Assembly (NCBI GenBank): GCA_003449195.1
Contig: DMID01000015.1
Span: 1 to 5,518, forward strand
Length of the DNA stretch: 5,518 nt
Origin: Lysobacteraceae bacterium
GTDB lineage: Bacteria > Pseudomonadota > Gammaproteobacteria > Xanthomonadales > Xanthomonadaceae
Direction of reading: 5' to 3'
The position numbers and the translations under genes are program-made. The notes under the pieces are model-generated. The model had not been told where the DNA came from. It saw only the letters and a program-made list of their open reading frames with translations, and ran no database searches. Position 1 is the stretch's first letter; each line of letters begins with the position of its first letter. Below are positions 4,800 to 5,518 of this stretch, one piece after another.

Positions 4800-5518
4800 G
4801 CGGCGTGCGAGGCTACCGGGGCTTCGCGGATCGGCAGGTTGACCAGCGCCGCCGCCAGCGCCAAGCCCATGTCCAGGTACCACATCCACGCGTAGGAGCC
4901 GGACTGCGCCAGCACCACACCGCCCAGCCACGCACCGAAGAAGCCGCCCAGCTGGTGCGACAGCAACGTGAGCCCGAACAGGGTGCCCAGGTAGCGCGGC
5001 CCGAACAGCTTGCCGATCAGCCCGGCCGTCGGCGGCACGGTGGCCAGCCAGGTCAGGCCCAGCGCGGCCGAGAACAGGTAGAAGGTCACCGGTGTCGGCG
5101 GCGCCATCAGGTACAGCGCGATCAACACTGCACGGCTGGCATACATGCCGGCCAGCAGCCATTTCATCCGCCAGCGCTGGCCGAGTACGCCGACGATGAG
5201 GCTGCCGGCCACGTTGAACAAGCCGATCAGCGCCAGCGAAACGGCCGAGACCCGCGGGCTCAGGCCGCACAATGCCACTTCGCCGGGCAGATGGGTGACC
5301 AGAAAGGCCACGTGCACGCCGCAGGCGAAGAACCCGGCATGCAGGCACAGATAGCTGCGATCGAGCAGGGCGCGTCGAATCTGCGCCTTCAGTCCGCCGT
5401 CGCCTGCCGGTGAGGCGGCCGCAAGGCTGGCGTGGTCCTCTGCGCGGCGCCGCAACGGCCATGCCAGCGGCAGGGTCAGCAAGGCGGCCACGGCCAGCCC
5501 GTACATGGCCGCGGCCCA
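4787..5518 (-). CDS. major facilitator superfamily transporter, C-terminal half
   Basis: The fragment is 243 residues, open to the window edge at 5518, and its N-terminal half lies outside. Membrane segments by hydropathy are: the end of TM6 (AAAMYGLAVAALLTLPLAW); a charged cytoplasmic loop (RRRAEDH to LLDRSY); TM7 (CLHAGFFACGVHVAFLVTHL); TM8 (VSAVSLALIGLFNVAGSLIV); TM9 (WLLAGMYASRAVLIALYLM); TM10 (FYLFSAALGLTWLATVPPTA); TM11 (YLGTLFGLTLLSHQLGGFFG); and TM12 (MWYLDMGLALAAALVNL). RWRMKW between TM8 and TM9 is the basic loop common in MFS proteins. TM11 with GTLFGL and HQLGGFFGAWLGG is typical of a large group of proton-coupled proteobacterial MFS carriers. The substrate cannot be inferred. The gene converges on zur with a 27-base gap. 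That position alone is not evidence for a zinc role. The membrane-carrier call is secure; anything finer is not. Confidence 0.9.
   Translation of the reverse strand, partial: WAAAMYGLAVAALLTLPLAWPLRRRAEDHASLAAASPAGDGGLKAQIRRALLDRSYLCLHAGFFACGVHVAFLVTHLPGEVALCGLSPRVSAVSLALIGLFNVAGSLIVGVLGQRWRMKWLLAGMYASRAVLIALYLMAPPTPVTFYLFSAALGLTWLATVPPTAGLIGKLFGPRYLGTLFGLTLLSHQLGGFFGAWLGGVVLAQSGSYAWMWYLDMGLALAAALVNLPIREAPVASHAAQAA

Noticed and set aside
4787..5518. The MFS gene as a zinc transporter controlled by Zur
   Set aside because: It is convergent with zur rather than sharing a promoter, no AT-rich Zur-box-like dyad is visible, and its membrane segments show no His- or Asp-rich metal motif.
1..5518. 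CRISPR arrays, insertion sequences, tRNA or rRNA genes, riboswitches
   Set aside because: I found no periodic repeats, transposase motifs, terminal inverted repeats with target duplications, or conserved RNA signatures in the window.

Overview
The window is GC-rich chromosomal DNA with tight gene packing, leaderless or short-leader promoter geometry and housekeeping genes of a Gram-negative bacterium (lipid A enzyme LpxH, GluRS, Zur). The protein sequences and the gltX-zur pairing look most like the Xanthomonadaceae/Lysobacteraceae group of Gammaproteobacteria. That placement is inferred from remembered family sequences, not from a search.

Layout: (1) bases 1-453, plus strand: the C-terminal part of a YqjM/XenA-type old yellow enzyme, cut by the window edge. 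(2) 454-646: a convergent spacer with weak hairpins only. (3) 647-1396, minus: lpxH, the lipid A pathway pyrophosphatase, with a -10 box placed so that the mRNA could be leaderless. (4) 1431-2212, minus: a stand-alone EAL-like gene that has lost nearly all c-di-GMP phosphodiesterase residues and is split by what looks like a single-base deletion in a short C run (GGG on the plus strand at 1817-1819). (5) 2213-2382: a divergent intergenic region holding an AT-rich promoter-like patch and two perfect inverted repeats, each with an 8-nt centre. (6) 2383-2775, plus: a small XRE-type HTH regulator. (7) 2848-4254, plus: gltX, with its own TAAAAT box. (8) 4271-4759, plus: zur, 16 bases after gltX and probably cotranscribed. 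(9) 4787-5518, minus: the C-terminal half of an MFS transporter, convergent with zur and cut by the window edge.

How the genes relate: most are independent housekeeping units. The plausible functional groupings are the divergent XRE regulator and EAL-like gene sharing a control region, and gltX-zur as one transcript. I found no mobile element, CRISPR array, tRNA or rRNA, and no convincing new multi-gene system. The most interesting items are the eroded, frameshifted EAL gene, the paired inverted repeats beside the XRE gene and the apparent leaderless lpxH promoter.
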